From Lewinella sp. IMCC34191 (lineage in GTDB: Bacteria; Bacteroidota; Bacteroidia; Chitinophagales; Saprospiraceae), in NCBI RefSeq assembly GCF_003390935.1, contig NZ_QNQZ01000001.1:248001-312000 (forward strand): a DNA stretch of 64,000 bases, in the 5' to 3' direction. Every line of letters begins with the position of its first letter. Position 1 is the stretch's first letter. A model generated the notes under the pieces. It ran no database searches. It was not told where the DNA came from and saw only the letters and a program-made list of their open reading frames with translations. The translations under genes and the position numbers were made by a program. Shown here one piece after another: positions 28,262-36,892 of the stretch.

Positions 28262-29116
28262 CTAGTTGAGATGTTGCGTTCTTGCTTCGTAGGTCTGCCG
28301 GACCGTTAGGCCCCGCAGGGTAGTATGGATACGGTTCGTGTTGTACCAGCCTTCGATGTAATCAAAGATAACGCACCAGGCCTGGTGGGGACTATGGTAC
28401 TGATGCCGGTCGATACACTCGGTTTTAATCGTTTTGAAAAAGGACTCCGCTACGGCGTTATCCCCGCAGTTTCCTTTGCGGGACATGCTCTGGGTAGCTC
28501 CCACGGCCGCTAACTCCTCGCGGAAGCTACCGCAGCTGTACTGCGAGCCGCGATCCGAATGGAAGACCAGATCGTCTTCCGGTTTACGTCTGGCTACGGC
28601 CCTTTTGAGCGCGGCGACCGTCGTTGCCTGAGCGGTCATCTCATCGCTGATCACCCAGCTGACGATCGCCCGATCCGCCAGGTCTAAGACGATGGTGAGG
28701 TAGTGCCACTGGTGATCCACCTCGAAGTAGGTGATGTCGCTGACCCACTTGGTGGCTGGTCGCTCCGCCGTGAAGTCGCGATCTAAAACGTTATCCGCTA
28801 CGGGCATATCGTGCGCAGAATCCGTCGTGGCTATCCAGCGTTTCTTACGCTTGGGGCTACGGAGGCCTTTACGCCGCATACGCCGGCCTACGGTAGCCCG
28901 TGAGACACGGATGCCTTGCTTAATTAGATCGTACCAAATCCGGGGGCTACCGTAAGTTTCCCGGCTGGTTTCGAACGCGCGTTGGATCAGTCCGTCCAGG
29001 TTGTCATCCAGCCGTTCGACCTCCTCCAAATGCTTGTACCACCGGTAATAGCCACTGCGGCTTACGCCCAGGACCTGACACATCTTCTCAACGGGAAATT
29101 CCAACCGGTGATCCAT
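28262..29116 (-). CDS. IS3-family transposase OrfB (DDE integrase core)
   Basis: 284 residues. The N-terminal HTH_21 part ([46 protein letters not shown]) precedes the rve integrase domain. The DDE acids are the Asp of WVSDITYFE, the Asp of [11 protein letters not shown], and the Glu of [14 protein letters not shown]. The C-terminus has [20 protein letters not shown]. It is probably made mainly as an OrfAB fusion through a -1 frameshift within orfA. Read that way, the upstream frame joins without a gap ([25 protein letters not shown]). Confidence 0.96.
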   Translation of the reverse strand: MDHRLEFPVEKMCQVLGVSRSGYYRWYKHLEEVERLDDNLDGLIQRAFETSRETYGSPRIWYDLIKQGIRVSRATVGRRMRRKGLRSPKRKKRWIATTDSAHDMPVADNVLDRDFTAERPATKWVSDITYFEVDHQWHYLTIVLDLADRAIVSWVISDEMTAQATTVAALKRAVARRKPEDDLVFHSDRGSQYSCGSFREELAAVGATQSMSRKGNCGDNAVAESFFKTIKTECIDRHQYHSPHQAWCVIFDYIEGWYNTNRIHTTLRGLTVRQTYEARTQHLN

Positions 29117-29118
29117 TA

Positions 29119-29433
29119 TTAATTGGTAGATTTCACGTCGCTCTTGGAGAAGATGCCGATGGCCTTTTTTAAGATGTCCCGTTCCAGTTCGGTTTCACGT
29201 AACTGTTTTTTGAGTCGGGCAATCTGGCGCTCCTCTTCGGTCATTGTCTTAATCCCTTGACCGGAGGTTTCGATGTTGTTAGAGTGGCGAAATTCCTGTC
29301 GCCAGCGGGATAACGTAGTGGCCGAAATACCGAACCGATCGGCCACCTCGGTTACCATGGTATCGGGCTCGAAGCTCAGTTTTATTATTTCCAGGCGCTC
29401 CTCCCGGGTGAATCGCTTGCGTAGTTTTGACAT
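29119..29433 (-). CDS. IS3-family transposase OrfA
   Basis: 104 residues. It holds a helix-turn-helix ([39 protein letters not shown]) and a leucine-zipper-like coil ([27 protein letters not shown]), the standard OrfA composition. Its stop lies two bases before the OrfB start codon. A slippery A AAA AAG near the end of the coil allows production of the OrfAB transposase. Confidence 0.95.
   Translation of the reverse strand: MSKLRKRFTREERLEIIKLSFEPDTMVTEVADRFGISATTLSRWRQEFRHSNNIETSGQGIKTMTEEERQIARLKKQLRETELERDILKKAIGIFSKSDVKSTN
29164..29170 (-). promoter_or_regulatory. Programmed -1 frameshift site of the IS
   Basis: The minus strand carries the heptamer A AAA AAG in the orfA frame (ILKKA codons). 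A -1 slip there enters the orfB frame with no stop before the orfB ATG. This is the canonical signal used by IS3/IS150 elements. Confidence 0.75.
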
Positions 29434-29507
29434 GATGTCGGGTTAAGGATTTGAAAGTAGTAATCTTTACAACCCGAAGTCACTGTCCATTTATTTGAGC
29501 ACCTCCA

Positions 29508-29705
29508 ACGGAGAAATTCGTTACGCTAAAGTTGCTTTCGCCCTCTACGCAGTACACAGCCCGTGAACCGCCCGTGGTGATGACGCTCATGGCCCGTTTG
29601 CCCCGCAGGACGTTGCCTTGCTCGCCGTATTCCAACACCCGGTCGATCAGCACGCGGTTCACCCGGGATTACTCGAATTTGGGATGGGCGAAGAGAATCA
29701 GGATG
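29508..29705 (-). pseudogene. Flavodoxin-fold NAD(P)H oxidoreductase remnant, cut by the IS
   Basis: The minus frame reads ILILFAHPKFE, a TAA, then SRVNRVLIDRVLEYGEQGNV. It continues with LRGKRAMSVITTGGSRAVYC and VEGESNFSVTNF, and runs straight into the IS end at 29507. The opening (LILFAHP), the SRVN box and the GKRAMSVITTGG...YC.EG.N segment match the KefF/MdaB-type NAD(P)H oxidoreductase family. The gene lacks a start, has an internal stop, has lost about 70 residues between the two boxes, and is cut at its 3' end by the IS3 element. No continuation is seen on the other side of the IS. Confidence 0.75.
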
Positions 29706-29879
29706 CACGATAAGGTGGTGGGGTTATGCCTGTCTAGTATCGTTGCTCTGCGCGATAAGCCGCGTGTAGGCCAGGGGGGGCGAAGCCTAATACCGGATGT
29801 AGAGACCACCGGGTAAACGACGGGACCGGTCGCAGGAAAGATGGAGCCCGGATCGACCGATCAGAGCCCGCTAATCGAA

Positions 29880-31445
29880 CTATGGCACCACAACACGGGC
29901 GTATTTCCGGTTGTAACTACGGCCGGTGAGCGCGTACATGGTCCGCGTGTGCGGGTCGTAGTTGGCGGCGGAGACGCCGTATCCGTAGCGGGTATCGTCG
30001 AAGACGTCGATGAGCCCTTCCGCTACCGTGTTGTCCGGTCCGATCTTCAGGCACCGCAGGACGACGTTCCCTTTTGCAAAATTCTTCTTCGTGCGCGGCC
30101 GACTGTCGATGTGTCCCATTTGTTCCCGGGAGCTGTGGAAGATGAGCAGGAGGGTATCGGCCTGGGTGGCTGCGAACGTTCCGGCCGATGTGAAACTGGT
30201 AAATACATTCCAGTCCATGCGGTGGGGAACGGGCCGTACCCAGGCGATCTCACCCGTAGACCCGAAGCGCAAAATCAGCTGGTCGGAGAAGGTGTGGATG
30301 TCCAACGCCCTCCCGCTGGGGGAGGTAATGTCCCGCCGGCCGTACGTTTCCAGATGCAGGTAGCCGCCGCCGTCAGCCGTCTGGAGCAGGTGCCAGATGC
30401 CGCCTTGGGCAAGATAATCGCGGGCGAACGTAGCGGTTTCTTCCTGCGCCGCCGCCGGCCGTAACCAGTTTTCCTCGGTAGCGGTGATGCGTTGCTCCAT
30501 GGTGAAGACCGGCAAAAGGGTTTCGCGGTCGAAGCGATGCAGGTAAATACCGAGGGCCCCCGACCCCGCCCGGTCGTAGAGGATGCCCGTCAGGGAAAGG
30601 GTATTCCCTTGGTCGATCCAGAGCAGGGGATCCGCCGCGCTACCGAGTTCCGGGGTGATTTCGCGTTCGGTGGTTTGATTTCCCCCCTGGGTGACCGCAT
30701 AGATGTAGCGATGGCGGTCGTTAGGGTCGCTGCGCCGTTCGTTGGCAGGCTGCTCGTAGCCGATCAGGTACAGATTTCCCGCCGGGTCCAATTCCGCGTG
30801 GGCGATAATGCGTTCGTTGCTCCCCTCGCGTGTAGGCACAATGTGGGTGTACAGCAGTTGCTGTCGGGCATCCAGTACTTCGTAGATGCGATCCTGCCGG
30901 CCTCCGCTATTCGCCGTTCTCGATTCGTAGCTGACAACGACCATTCCGGATGCGTTCGCCTGGCTAACGGCATACCGACCCTCGCGACCGACCTCTTGCC
31001 GGGGTAACCGCCGTAGCACACGGCCCTCGCCGACTAATTCGAGCGTCGCACCGTCCACGGTGTAGACCACCAGCCACTGTTCCTTGGACTTCTTATCGTA
31101 AACGGAGCCAAAAGCGTAGAAATCGTCCTCGATTCGCGTCACCCGATTGGCGGCGAAATCCGCCTTTCCGTATTTCTCCGGCAGTACGAGGACTCGATCA
31201 GCCGAAAGATCGGCCGATACCGCGCGAATAGTTGGTTTGAAAAACGAGGAAAGGCCCTCCATGCGTTGACAAACATAGTAGTAGGAATCGCCGATTCTTC
31301 CCAGCGTGTCGTAGATGTTTTCAGGGCCGCGCTTATTGAGATTCTCCAATTCCGGACCGAGTTCCAGCTCCGTATGCAAGCCGGATTGTTGCGCGGACAG
31401 GGCGGTGTACAGTACGACGGCAAACGTCAGCAGGTAAAAACGCAT
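29880..31445 (-). CDS. Secreted protein of unknown function, beta-propeller-like
   Basis: 521 residues with a Sec signal (MRFYLLTFAVVLYTALSAQ). The body is a series of beta-rich repeats with D-x-G and aromatic ends (YDTLGRIGDSYYYVCQRMEG, LDPAGNLYLIGYEQPANERR, FARDYLAQGGIWHLLQTADG, YDPHTRTMYALTGRSYNRKY), which suggests a 6-8 bladed propeller. I do not recognise a family. Similar proteins without enzyme motifs are frequent in Bacteroidota. It lies 243 bases after the DUF1501 gene on the same strand, and that gap contains a copy of the short palindromic repeat. Confidence 0.7.
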   Translation of the reverse strand: MRFYLLTFAVVLYTALSAQQSGLHTELELGPELENLNKRGPENIYDTLGRIGDSYYYVCQRMEGLSSFFKPTIRAVSADLSADRVLVLPEKYGKADFAANRVTRIEDDFYAFGSVYDKKSKEQWLVVYTVDGATLELVGEGRVLRRLPRQEVGREGRYAVSQANASGMVVVSYESRTANSGGRQDRIYEVLDARQQLLYTHIVPTREGSNERIIAHAELDPAGNLYLIGYEQPANERRSDPNDRHRYIYAVTQGGNQTTEREITPELGSAADPLLWIDQGNTLSLTGILYDRAGSGALGIYLHRFDRETLLPVFTMEQRITATEENWLRPAAAQEETATFARDYLAQGGIWHLLQTADGGGYLHLETYGRRDITSPSGRALDIHTFSDQLILRFGSTGEIAWVRPVPHRMDWNVFTSFTSAGTFAATQADTLLLIFHSSREQMGHIDSRPRTKKNFAKGNVVLRCLKIGPDNTVAEGLIDVFDDTRYGYGVSAANYDPHTRTMYALTGRSYNRKYARVVVP

Positions 31446-31656
31446 AGCGAGGTGGGGGTGAGGATCAAGGCAAGAATATCTGTAGAACGAAAGTACGCAA
31501 CCCCAGGTGCTTGTTAATTCGGTATTCGGCGCCTCGGACAGATGGGAGGCCCGCTACCGTGGCTGTTCGGCATACCGTACGGATGTTTGCACATGGACAC
31601 CAGACAGGTGATGGGATTGAGGCTCGCCTAATCTTGCTTGTTCCGAATAGGCAGAT

Positions 31657-31673
31657 TACCTGCGCCCCGCCGC
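31657..31673 (-). repeat. Short palindromic intergenic repeat, partial copy
   Basis: The minus strand reads GCGGCGGGGCGCAGGTA, one mismatch to the repeat core at 44083 and 51067, but it lacks the leading T5 run. It lies in the gap between the DUF1501 and propeller genes. Confidence 0.4.
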
Positions 31674-31688
31674 CCGAATTAAACAGCT

Positions 31689-33167
31689 CTACGCCAACAC
31701 CTCCCCGATCACCCGCCCCGCCACGTCCGTCAGCCGGAAATCGCGGCCCTGGAAGGCGTAGGTGAATTTCTCGTGGTCGAAGCCCATAAGCTTGAGCACG
31801 GTAGCCTGTACGTCGTGTACGTGAGCGCGGTCGCGCACGCCGGCATAGCCGATCTCGTCGGTCTCCCCGTAGACCGCGCCGGGTTTGACGCCGCCGCCCG
31901 CCATCCACATCGTGAAGGCCTCGCCGTGGTGGTCGCGGCCCAGATAGGGCATCTCCACGCCACCGCGGTTTTCGCGCATGGGGGTACGGCCGAACTCACC
32001 GCCCCACACCACCAGGGTATCTTCCAGCATGCCGCGCTGTTTGAGGTCCTGAATCAGGGCGGCCATCGGGCGGTCGATCGCGCGGCAGCGCTCGGGCAGC
32101 CCGACGTCGACGCTCGAATCCCGACTCGTGCCGTGGTCGTCCCAGCCCCAGTCGTAGAGCTGGACGAAGCGGACGCCGGATTCCGCCAGCCGCCGCGCCA
32201 GCAGGCAGTTGTTGGCGAAGGTCGACTGCCCCGGCGTCGTGCCGTAGAGCGCGTGGATGTAGTCGGGTTCCTTCTCGATGTCCATCACCTCCGGTACGGA
32301 GATCTGCATCTTAAAGGCCATCTCGTACTGTCGGATGCGCGTCAGCGTCTCGGGGTCGCCGACCTCGGCGTACTGCCGCTTATTTAATTCGTTGATGGCG
32401 GCGATGGAGTGGCCGCGCAGGTCGCGCGACATCCCGTCCGGGTCGCTGAGGTAGAGGATCGGGTCGCCGGCCGTCCGGCACTGGATGCCCTGGTGGATGG
32501 ACGGTAAAAAACCGCTGCCCCAAAGTTGCTTACCGGCACTCGGGTTGCGGCCGCCGGAAGCCAGCACGATAAAGCCCGGCAGGTCCTCGTTCTCCGATCC
32601 CAGTCCGTAGGTCACCCAGGAGCCGAAAGAGGGGCGGCCCGGGCGCGGACTGCCCGTCTGCATCAGCAGCTGGGCCGGGGCGTGGTTGAATTCCTCGGTG
32701 TGGACGGCCTTCAGAAAAGCCACCTCGTCGGCCACCGCGGAGAAGTGGGGCAGGAGGTCGGAGATCCAGGCGCCGCTCTGTCCGTGCTGCTGAAATTTCG
32801 CCTGCGGCCCCAGCATCATGGGCGTGCCCTGGATGAAAGCGAAGCGCTTCCCGGCCAGCAGGGAGGGCGGACACGGCTGCCCGTCCAGTTTTTGCAGTTC
32901 CGGCTTGTAGTCGAACAGCTCCAGCTGGGAGGGCGCGCCGGCCATGTGCAGGTAGATCACCCGCTTGGCACGGGGGGCGTAATGCATCGCGGTTTGCATC
33001 GCCCGTTCGGCGGGGCTCTTGCCTCCCGGTGCAGCCGTTTCCTTGCCGCAGCCCAGCAAGCCGCCCAGCGCGACGCCCCCTAGTCCGAGCGCCCCCTGGC
33101 GGAGGAAGTTCCGGCGACTGTTGTAATGCGCCTGCCGGTGGTGGTATTCGTTCAGTAGCGGTTCCAT
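31689..33167 (-). CDS. DUF1501 protein with twin-arginine signal (sulfatase-like fold)
   Basis: 492 residues. The twin-arginine signal (SRRNFLRQGALGLGGVALGG) predicts export in folded form, and a Cys (GLLGCGKE) at its end could be lipidated. The DUF1501 body contains KRVIYLHMAGAPSQLELFDYKPEL, MLGPQAKFQQHGQSGAWISDLLPHF, and WGGEFGRTPMRENRGG..YLGRDHHGEAFTMW. It resembles alkaline-phosphatase/sulfatase-fold proteins, but function is unknown. It is the last gene of the leftward four-gene cassette, one base after the PSCyt1-DUF1549-DUF1553 gene. In Planctomycetes these two families are nearly always neighbours. Confidence 0.92.
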   Translation of the reverse strand: MEPLLNEYHHRQAHYNSRRNFLRQGALGLGGVALGGLLGCGKETAAPGGKSPAERAMQTAMHYAPRAKRVIYLHMAGAPSQLELFDYKPELQKLDGQPCPPSLLAGKRFAFIQGTPMMLGPQAKFQQHGQSGAWISDLLPHFSAVADEVAFLKAVHTEEFNHAPAQLLMQTGSPRPGRPSFGSWVTYGLGSENEDLPGFIVLASGGRNPSAGKQLWGSGFLPSIHQGIQCRTAGDPILYLSDPDGMSRDLRGHSIAAINELNKRQYAEVGDPETLTRIRQYEMAFKMQISVPEVMDIEKEPDYIHALYGTTPGQSTFANNCLLARRLAESGVRFVQLYDWGWDDHGTSRDSSVDVGLPERCRAIDRPMAALIQDLKQRGMLEDTLVVWGGEFGRTPMRENRGGVEMPYLGRDHHGEAFTMWMAGGGVKPGAVYGETDEIGYAGVRDRAHVHDVQATVLKLMGFDHEKFTYAFQGRDFRLTDVAGRVIGEVLA

Positions 33168-33168
33168 A

Positions 33169-35814
33169 TCAGCTGGTGGTCAGAAATTCATCGGTATTGA
33201 GCAGGGCATTGGCGACTACCGCCAGGGCCTCGTGGGCGTCCGGCTCGGCGGCGTAGGCCTTTTCGTAGAGGGAGGTCAGAATCTCCCGCTCTCCGGGGTC
33301 CGCGTCGCGGCGCAGCATCATCCGGTAAAGCCCGTCGATCTGTGCGGCCAGGTCCCCTCGGTCGGCGACGCGGGCGGCGAGCCGGTCGGCCACTTCGAGG
33401 TAGGCCGGGTCGTTTAACGTCATCAGCGCCTGCAGGGGCGTATTGGTAATGGTGCGGCGACTGAGGCACACCTCCCGGTTGGAAGCGTCGAAGGTGGTCA
33501 TGACGGGGTGAATGGACGAGCGCCGCAGGTAGGTGTAGAGCGTCCGCCGGTAGCGGTCCTCCCCCTCGCTGGTCACCCACTGGATGTTGCTGTAGGGGAT
33601 GTTGTCCCACAGCCCGTCGGGTTGCGGGGGCATGACGCCGGGCCCGCCGCGTTTGCGACTCAACAATCCGCTCACGGCCAGGGCCTGGTCCCGAATTTCC
33701 TCGGCGGTCAGCCGCTTGCGCGGTCCCCGGGCCAGCAGGGCGTTGTTGGGGTCGCGGTCCAGCTCCTGCGGACCGGCTTCGGAAGACTGGCGGTACGTCT
33801 GCGACAGCACGATGCGCCGCAGCAGGGCCTTTTTACTCCACCCCAGCGGACCGCTGAATTCCGTAGCCAGGTAGTCGAGCAGTGCCCCGTTGCTGGGCCG
33901 CTCCCCCTGGCTGCCCATATCCTCGATGGTGGGGACCAGCCCCCGGCCGAAGAGCTGCGCCCAGGCCCGGTTGACGGCCACGCGGCTCGTCAGCGGCTGG
34001 TCGGGTTTGGTGAGCCAGCGGGCGAAGTCGAGCCGGTCTCCCACCTCGGAATCCGAATCGCCGTCCAGCAATTCCGGTACGCCCCCGCTTACGGTCTTCC
34101 CGTGCACCAGCCAGTTGCCCCGGTCGAACAGGTGGCTTTCCCGCCGGCTCTCTCCGGAGGTTTCCACCATCACCGGGGTAGTCACGGAATCCCTCGCCGC
34201 GAGCAGGTCGCCGATGTAACCTTTAATCTCCTCGATACCGGCTTGGTCCGCGCCGGGAAGCGTGGGCTCGTAACCGATGGCGTTCACCGCGGCCAGCTTC
34301 CCCGTTCCTTCGCCCCGAATGATGAAGTAGAGGGCGTGGGAGCCGTCCGGCGCGTCGAGGGGCAAGCGGAGGTCCTTTTCATCCCCCCGCGCGAAGGGAT
34401 GCTCGGCCAGCAGGGGGCCTTCCCTACCGTCCAGCCGCACCTCCAGGCTACCGGCCAGGGCCATGGCCCGCAGGTCGAGGTGGAGGGCACCGACTTCCGA
34501 CAAATCGCGGGCTGGAAGGGAAAAGGAATTGCCGGCGTGCAGATACATGACGTCCTCGTCGGCCCGCGCGGTGAAGATGCCGCCCTCGACGTGCTCGAAG
34601 CGGTCGGGCCGCAGCCGCGGTTCCCGCACCTTGATCAGTTGCCGCCAGCTTCGTACCTGCTCCCGCCGGTCGGCCTCCGCCCGTTCCCGGATCCACGCTT
34701 CCAGGCGTTGGTATTTGCGTTCGTCGGCCGCGTAGAGCGTGCGCAGGAGCGGTGCCTCTGTGACGTGGTCGTGGTCAACCGTGTTGTTGAATAGCGCGTA
34801 GCTGGTATAAAACTCCTCGTGGGTGATGGGGTCGTAGGGGTGGGCGTGGCACTGTACGCAGGCCATGGTGGTACCCTGGAATACTTCCCAGGTCGTATTC
34901 ACCCGGTCGATCACGGCGGCTACCCGGTACTCCTCGTTCTCGGTTCCGCCCTCCCCGTTGCTCATCGTATTGCGGTGGAAGCCGGTGGCTACCAACTGCT
35001 CCTCGCTGGGTTCCGGCAGCAGGTCGCCGGCCAGCTGGTAGGTGATGAAGTCGTCGTACGGCAGGTCCTCGTTGTAGGCATCCACCACCCAGTCGCGGTA
35101 GCGCCAGATGCTGCGGGGCCGGTCGCGTTCGTAGCCGCGGGAGTCGGCGTAGCGGGCCAGTTCCATCCACTTCGCGGCCTGGTGTTCGCCGTAGCTGGGT
35201 TGGGCCAGCAGGCTGTCCACCAGCGCTTCGTAGTCCAGCTCGCCCTCCAAATAGGCGTCCGCCAGGGCGTCCGGGGCGGGCAATCCGGTCAGGTCGAAGC
35301 TGACCCGGCGCAGCAGTATCCTCTTTTTTGCGGCGGGCGCAGGTAAAATGTTCTTTTCCGAAAGGGAAGCCCGCACGAACGCATCGATCGGATTGTCCGC
35401 TTGTTCCCCCCCGAGGGACGGGATGTCCGGTCGGACCGGCGGCTGATAGGCCCAGTGTTCCTCCCACTCGGCTCCCTGCTCGATCCAGCGTTCCAGGAGT
35501 TGGATCTCCGCTTCGGCCAGCGGCTCGGCGTCGAAGGGCATCCGCAGCTCCGGATCCTCGTGGCGCACCCGGCGAATGATTTCGCTCCGTCCCGGCTCTC
35601 CGGGCACGATGGCGTAGGCACCGCTTTCGGTCTCCCGCAGGGCATTCTCCCGGAACACCAGCCCGAAGCCGCCGGCCTGCTTCACGCCCCCGTGGCAGCC
35701 GATGCACTTTTCGTTGAAGATGGGCCGGATGTCGTCGTTGAAGCTCACCCGCTCCTCCGGCTGGCAGGCCCAGACGGTCACCGTTACGAGAAGAAAAAGT
35801 AGCGTGCGTTGCAT
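33169..35814 (-). CDS. PSCyt1-DUF1549-DUF1553 lipoprotein with cytochrome-like motifs
   Basis: 881 residues from the ATG at 35814 (lipobox VTVWAC, Cys17). The order is a planctomycete cytochrome-c-like domain with CIGCH (Cys37, Cys40, His41), DUF1549 (about 140-350) carrying a second CVQCH (Cys319, Cys322, His323), a beta-rich CBM6-like module (about 400-520, FSLPARDLSEVGALHLDLR, YFIIRGEGTGKL), and DUF1553 (about 610-865, RVAVNRAWAQLFGRGLV, YRQSSEAGPQELDRDPNNALLARGPRKR). The two CxxCH motifs predict covalent heme. The family is abundant in Planctomycetes, less so in Bacteroidota, and remains without a proven activity. A polysaccharide or sulfated-glycan role is guessed from context in other genomes. 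It lies between the Tat-propeller gene (47 bases) and DUF1501. Confidence 0.93.
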   Translation of the reverse strand: MQRTLLFLLVTVTVWACQPEERVSFNDDIRPIFNEKCIGCHGGVKQAGGFGLVFRENALRETESGAYAIVPGEPGRSEIIRRVRHEDPELRMPFDAEPLAEAEIQLLERWIEQGAEWEEHWAYQPPVRPDIPSLGGEQADNPIDAFVRASLSEKNILPAPAAKKRILLRRVSFDLTGLPAPDALADAYLEGELDYEALVDSLLAQPSYGEHQAAKWMELARYADSRGYERDRPRSIWRYRDWVVDAYNEDLPYDDFITYQLAGDLLPEPSEEQLVATGFHRNTMSNGEGGTENEEYRVAAVIDRVNTTWEVFQGTTMACVQCHAHPYDPITHEEFYTSYALFNNTVDHDHVTEAPLLRTLYAADERKYQRLEAWIRERAEADRREQVRSWRQLIKVREPRLRPDRFEHVEGGIFTARADEDVMYLHAGNSFSLPARDLSEVGALHLDLRAMALAGSLEVRLDGREGPLLAEHPFARGDEKDLRLPLDAPDGSHALYFIIRGEGTGKLAAVNAIGYEPTLPGADQAGIEEIKGYIGDLLAARDSVTTPVMVETSGESRRESHLFDRGNWLVHGKTVSGGVPELLDGDSDSEVGDRLDFARWLTKPDQPLTSRVAVNRAWAQLFGRGLVPTIEDMGSQGERPSNGALLDYLATEFSGPLGWSKKALLRRIVLSQTYRQSSEAGPQELDRDPNNALLARGPRKRLTAEEIRDQALAVSGLLSRKRGGPGVMPPQPDGLWDNIPYSNIQWVTSEGEDRYRRTLYTYLRRSSIHPVMTTFDASNREVCLSRRTITNTPLQALMTLNDPAYLEVADRLAARVADRGDLAAQIDGLYRMMLRRDADPGEREILTSLYEKAYAAEPDAHEALAVVANALLNTDEFLTTS

Positions 35815-35861
35815 GAAAGACGGGTGTTCGACAATCAGGTTAAAATACTGTTTTTTCTCCA

Positions 35862-36884
35862 CTACACCCGCCGCAGGCGCACGGGCTGCGTCATGCCGGA
35901 GAGCCACTGGGGGACGAAGAGGTTCCCGTCCTCGTCCACGCAGACGTCGTGGGGGTTCAGGAAAGTGTTGCCGTCCCACTCGACGTCCCGGAAGTTTTTC
36001 TGGGTCGTCGGCGCGGATCCCCCCGGCAGGGAAACCACCCGGAAGTCCTTGTCCAGCACGGCCACCATGCCGTCATAGTTCCAGTTGCTCTTCGTCCAGA
36101 TCACGGCGAAGAGGGTATGCTCGCCCGCGAGCACGGGACGGCAGATCTTCAGGCCGGGGAGCTCGTGGGTGGCCAGGTGGTGGCCGTCCAGCGACCAGCG
36201 CTGGAAGCGTTGGTTGCTCCGGCTGGTAATGAGCAGTTCCGGCTCGCCACGGCGACTGTCCACCACGATGCCGTGGCAGCACTGGAAGTGGTCCGGGCCG
36301 CCGAATACGTTCTTCAGCTTGCCCTGCCCGTCGTAGTGAAAGATCTTATTGGTGCCGTAGCCGTCCGCTACGTAGACGTCCCCGTTGTCGGCCACCGTCG
36401 TTTCGGTGGGTTTGAAGTTGCTTCCGGCGGGTACCTCGTCGGCGGGCACTTTCAGTTCGCGGATGATGCGTCCGTCCAGGTCCAGGTTGAGTACCCGGCC
36501 GGCGGCGGAATCCGTGAGCCAGTAGGTTTGGTCGGTTCCTTCGCCCGCCAGCGTAAGCCCGTGTGGTTCGGGGAGGTCGTGGTGGATGGTGTCGACTACC
36601 CGGCCGTCCTTATCGAAGAGAAGTACGTCCGCCCGGTCGCTTACTACCGAGCAGGCGAGCCGGCCGCGGCTGTCCAGCACCATCTCGTGGAAGTGGACCA
36701 CCGGCGTTTTGCGCGCATCCAGTTTGCCCCACTGGTGGTCGGGGCGGTAGGTAAAGTCGCCGTGACCGACGGTTGCAGGAGGATCGGCACGCGACTGGCC
36801 GGAAAGGAAGGTGGGTACACCCGTGGCGGCGCAGACGGTAGCTGCGGTCTGCAAAAATTGGCGGCGGCTGTGCTTGGTCGGCAT
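35862..36884 (-). CDS. Twin-arginine secreted six-bladed beta-propeller (NHL/SMP-30-like)
   Basis: 340 residues. It has a Tat signal (HSRRQFLQTAATVCAATG) and then NHL-like blades: HEMVLDSRGRLACSVVSDRA, PHGLTLAGEGTDQTYWLTDS, TVADNGDVYVADGYGTNKIF, DHFQCCHGIVVDSRRGEPEL, and NPHDVCVDEDGNLFVPQW at the end. Such propellers bind ligands or partner proteins or act as lactonases, and no catalytic residue is decisive here. Cys-Cys-His in FQCCHG is notable but lacks the CxxCH spacing. It lies eight bases after the membrane cytochrome/LRR gene and is part of the same leftward cassette. Confidence 0.85.
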   Translation of the reverse strand: MPTKHSRRQFLQTAATVCAATGVPTFLSGQSRADPPATVGHGDFTYRPDHQWGKLDARKTPVVHFHEMVLDSRGRLACSVVSDRADVLLFDKDGRVVDTIHHDLPEPHGLTLAGEGTDQTYWLTDSAAGRVLNLDLDGRIIRELKVPADEVPAGSNFKPTETTVADNGDVYVADGYGTNKIFHYDGQGKLKNVFGGPDHFQCCHGIVVDSRRGEPELLITSRSNQRFQRWSLDGHHLATHELPGLKICRPVLAGEHTLFAVIWTKSNWNYDGMVAVLDKDFRVVSLPGGSAPTTQKNFRDVEWDGNTFLNPHDVCVDEDGNLFVPQWLSGMTQPVRLRRV

Positions 36885-36892
36885 GGTCTATG

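Larger units (their letters stand above)
28217..29507 (-). mobile_element. IS3-family insertion sequence, complete, 1291 bp
   Basis: Two overlapping-frame genes (orfA, orfB) lie between near-matching inverted ends. The left end begins TGGAGGTGCTCAAA at 28217. The right end, read on the opposite strand from 29507, begins TGGAGGTGCTCAAA too, and both continue with GGACAG/AGACAG and ACTTCG. Ends of the TG...CA type and the orfA/orfB layout fit the IS3 family. The bases just outside (TGAG on the left, ACGG on the right) do not form a direct repeat, so the target duplication is absent or eroded. The genes look intact, so the element may still be active. Confidence 0.93.

Noticed and set aside
33508-34794. 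428-codon open frame antisense to the DUF1549/DUF1553 gene
   Set aside because: Shadow of a GC-rich gene; no recognisable domain.
35325-35345. Copy of the palindromic repeat inside the PSCyt1-DUF1549 gene
   Set aside because: The antisense match has one base missing and encodes ordinary family residues (PAPAAKKR), so chance similarity is more likely.
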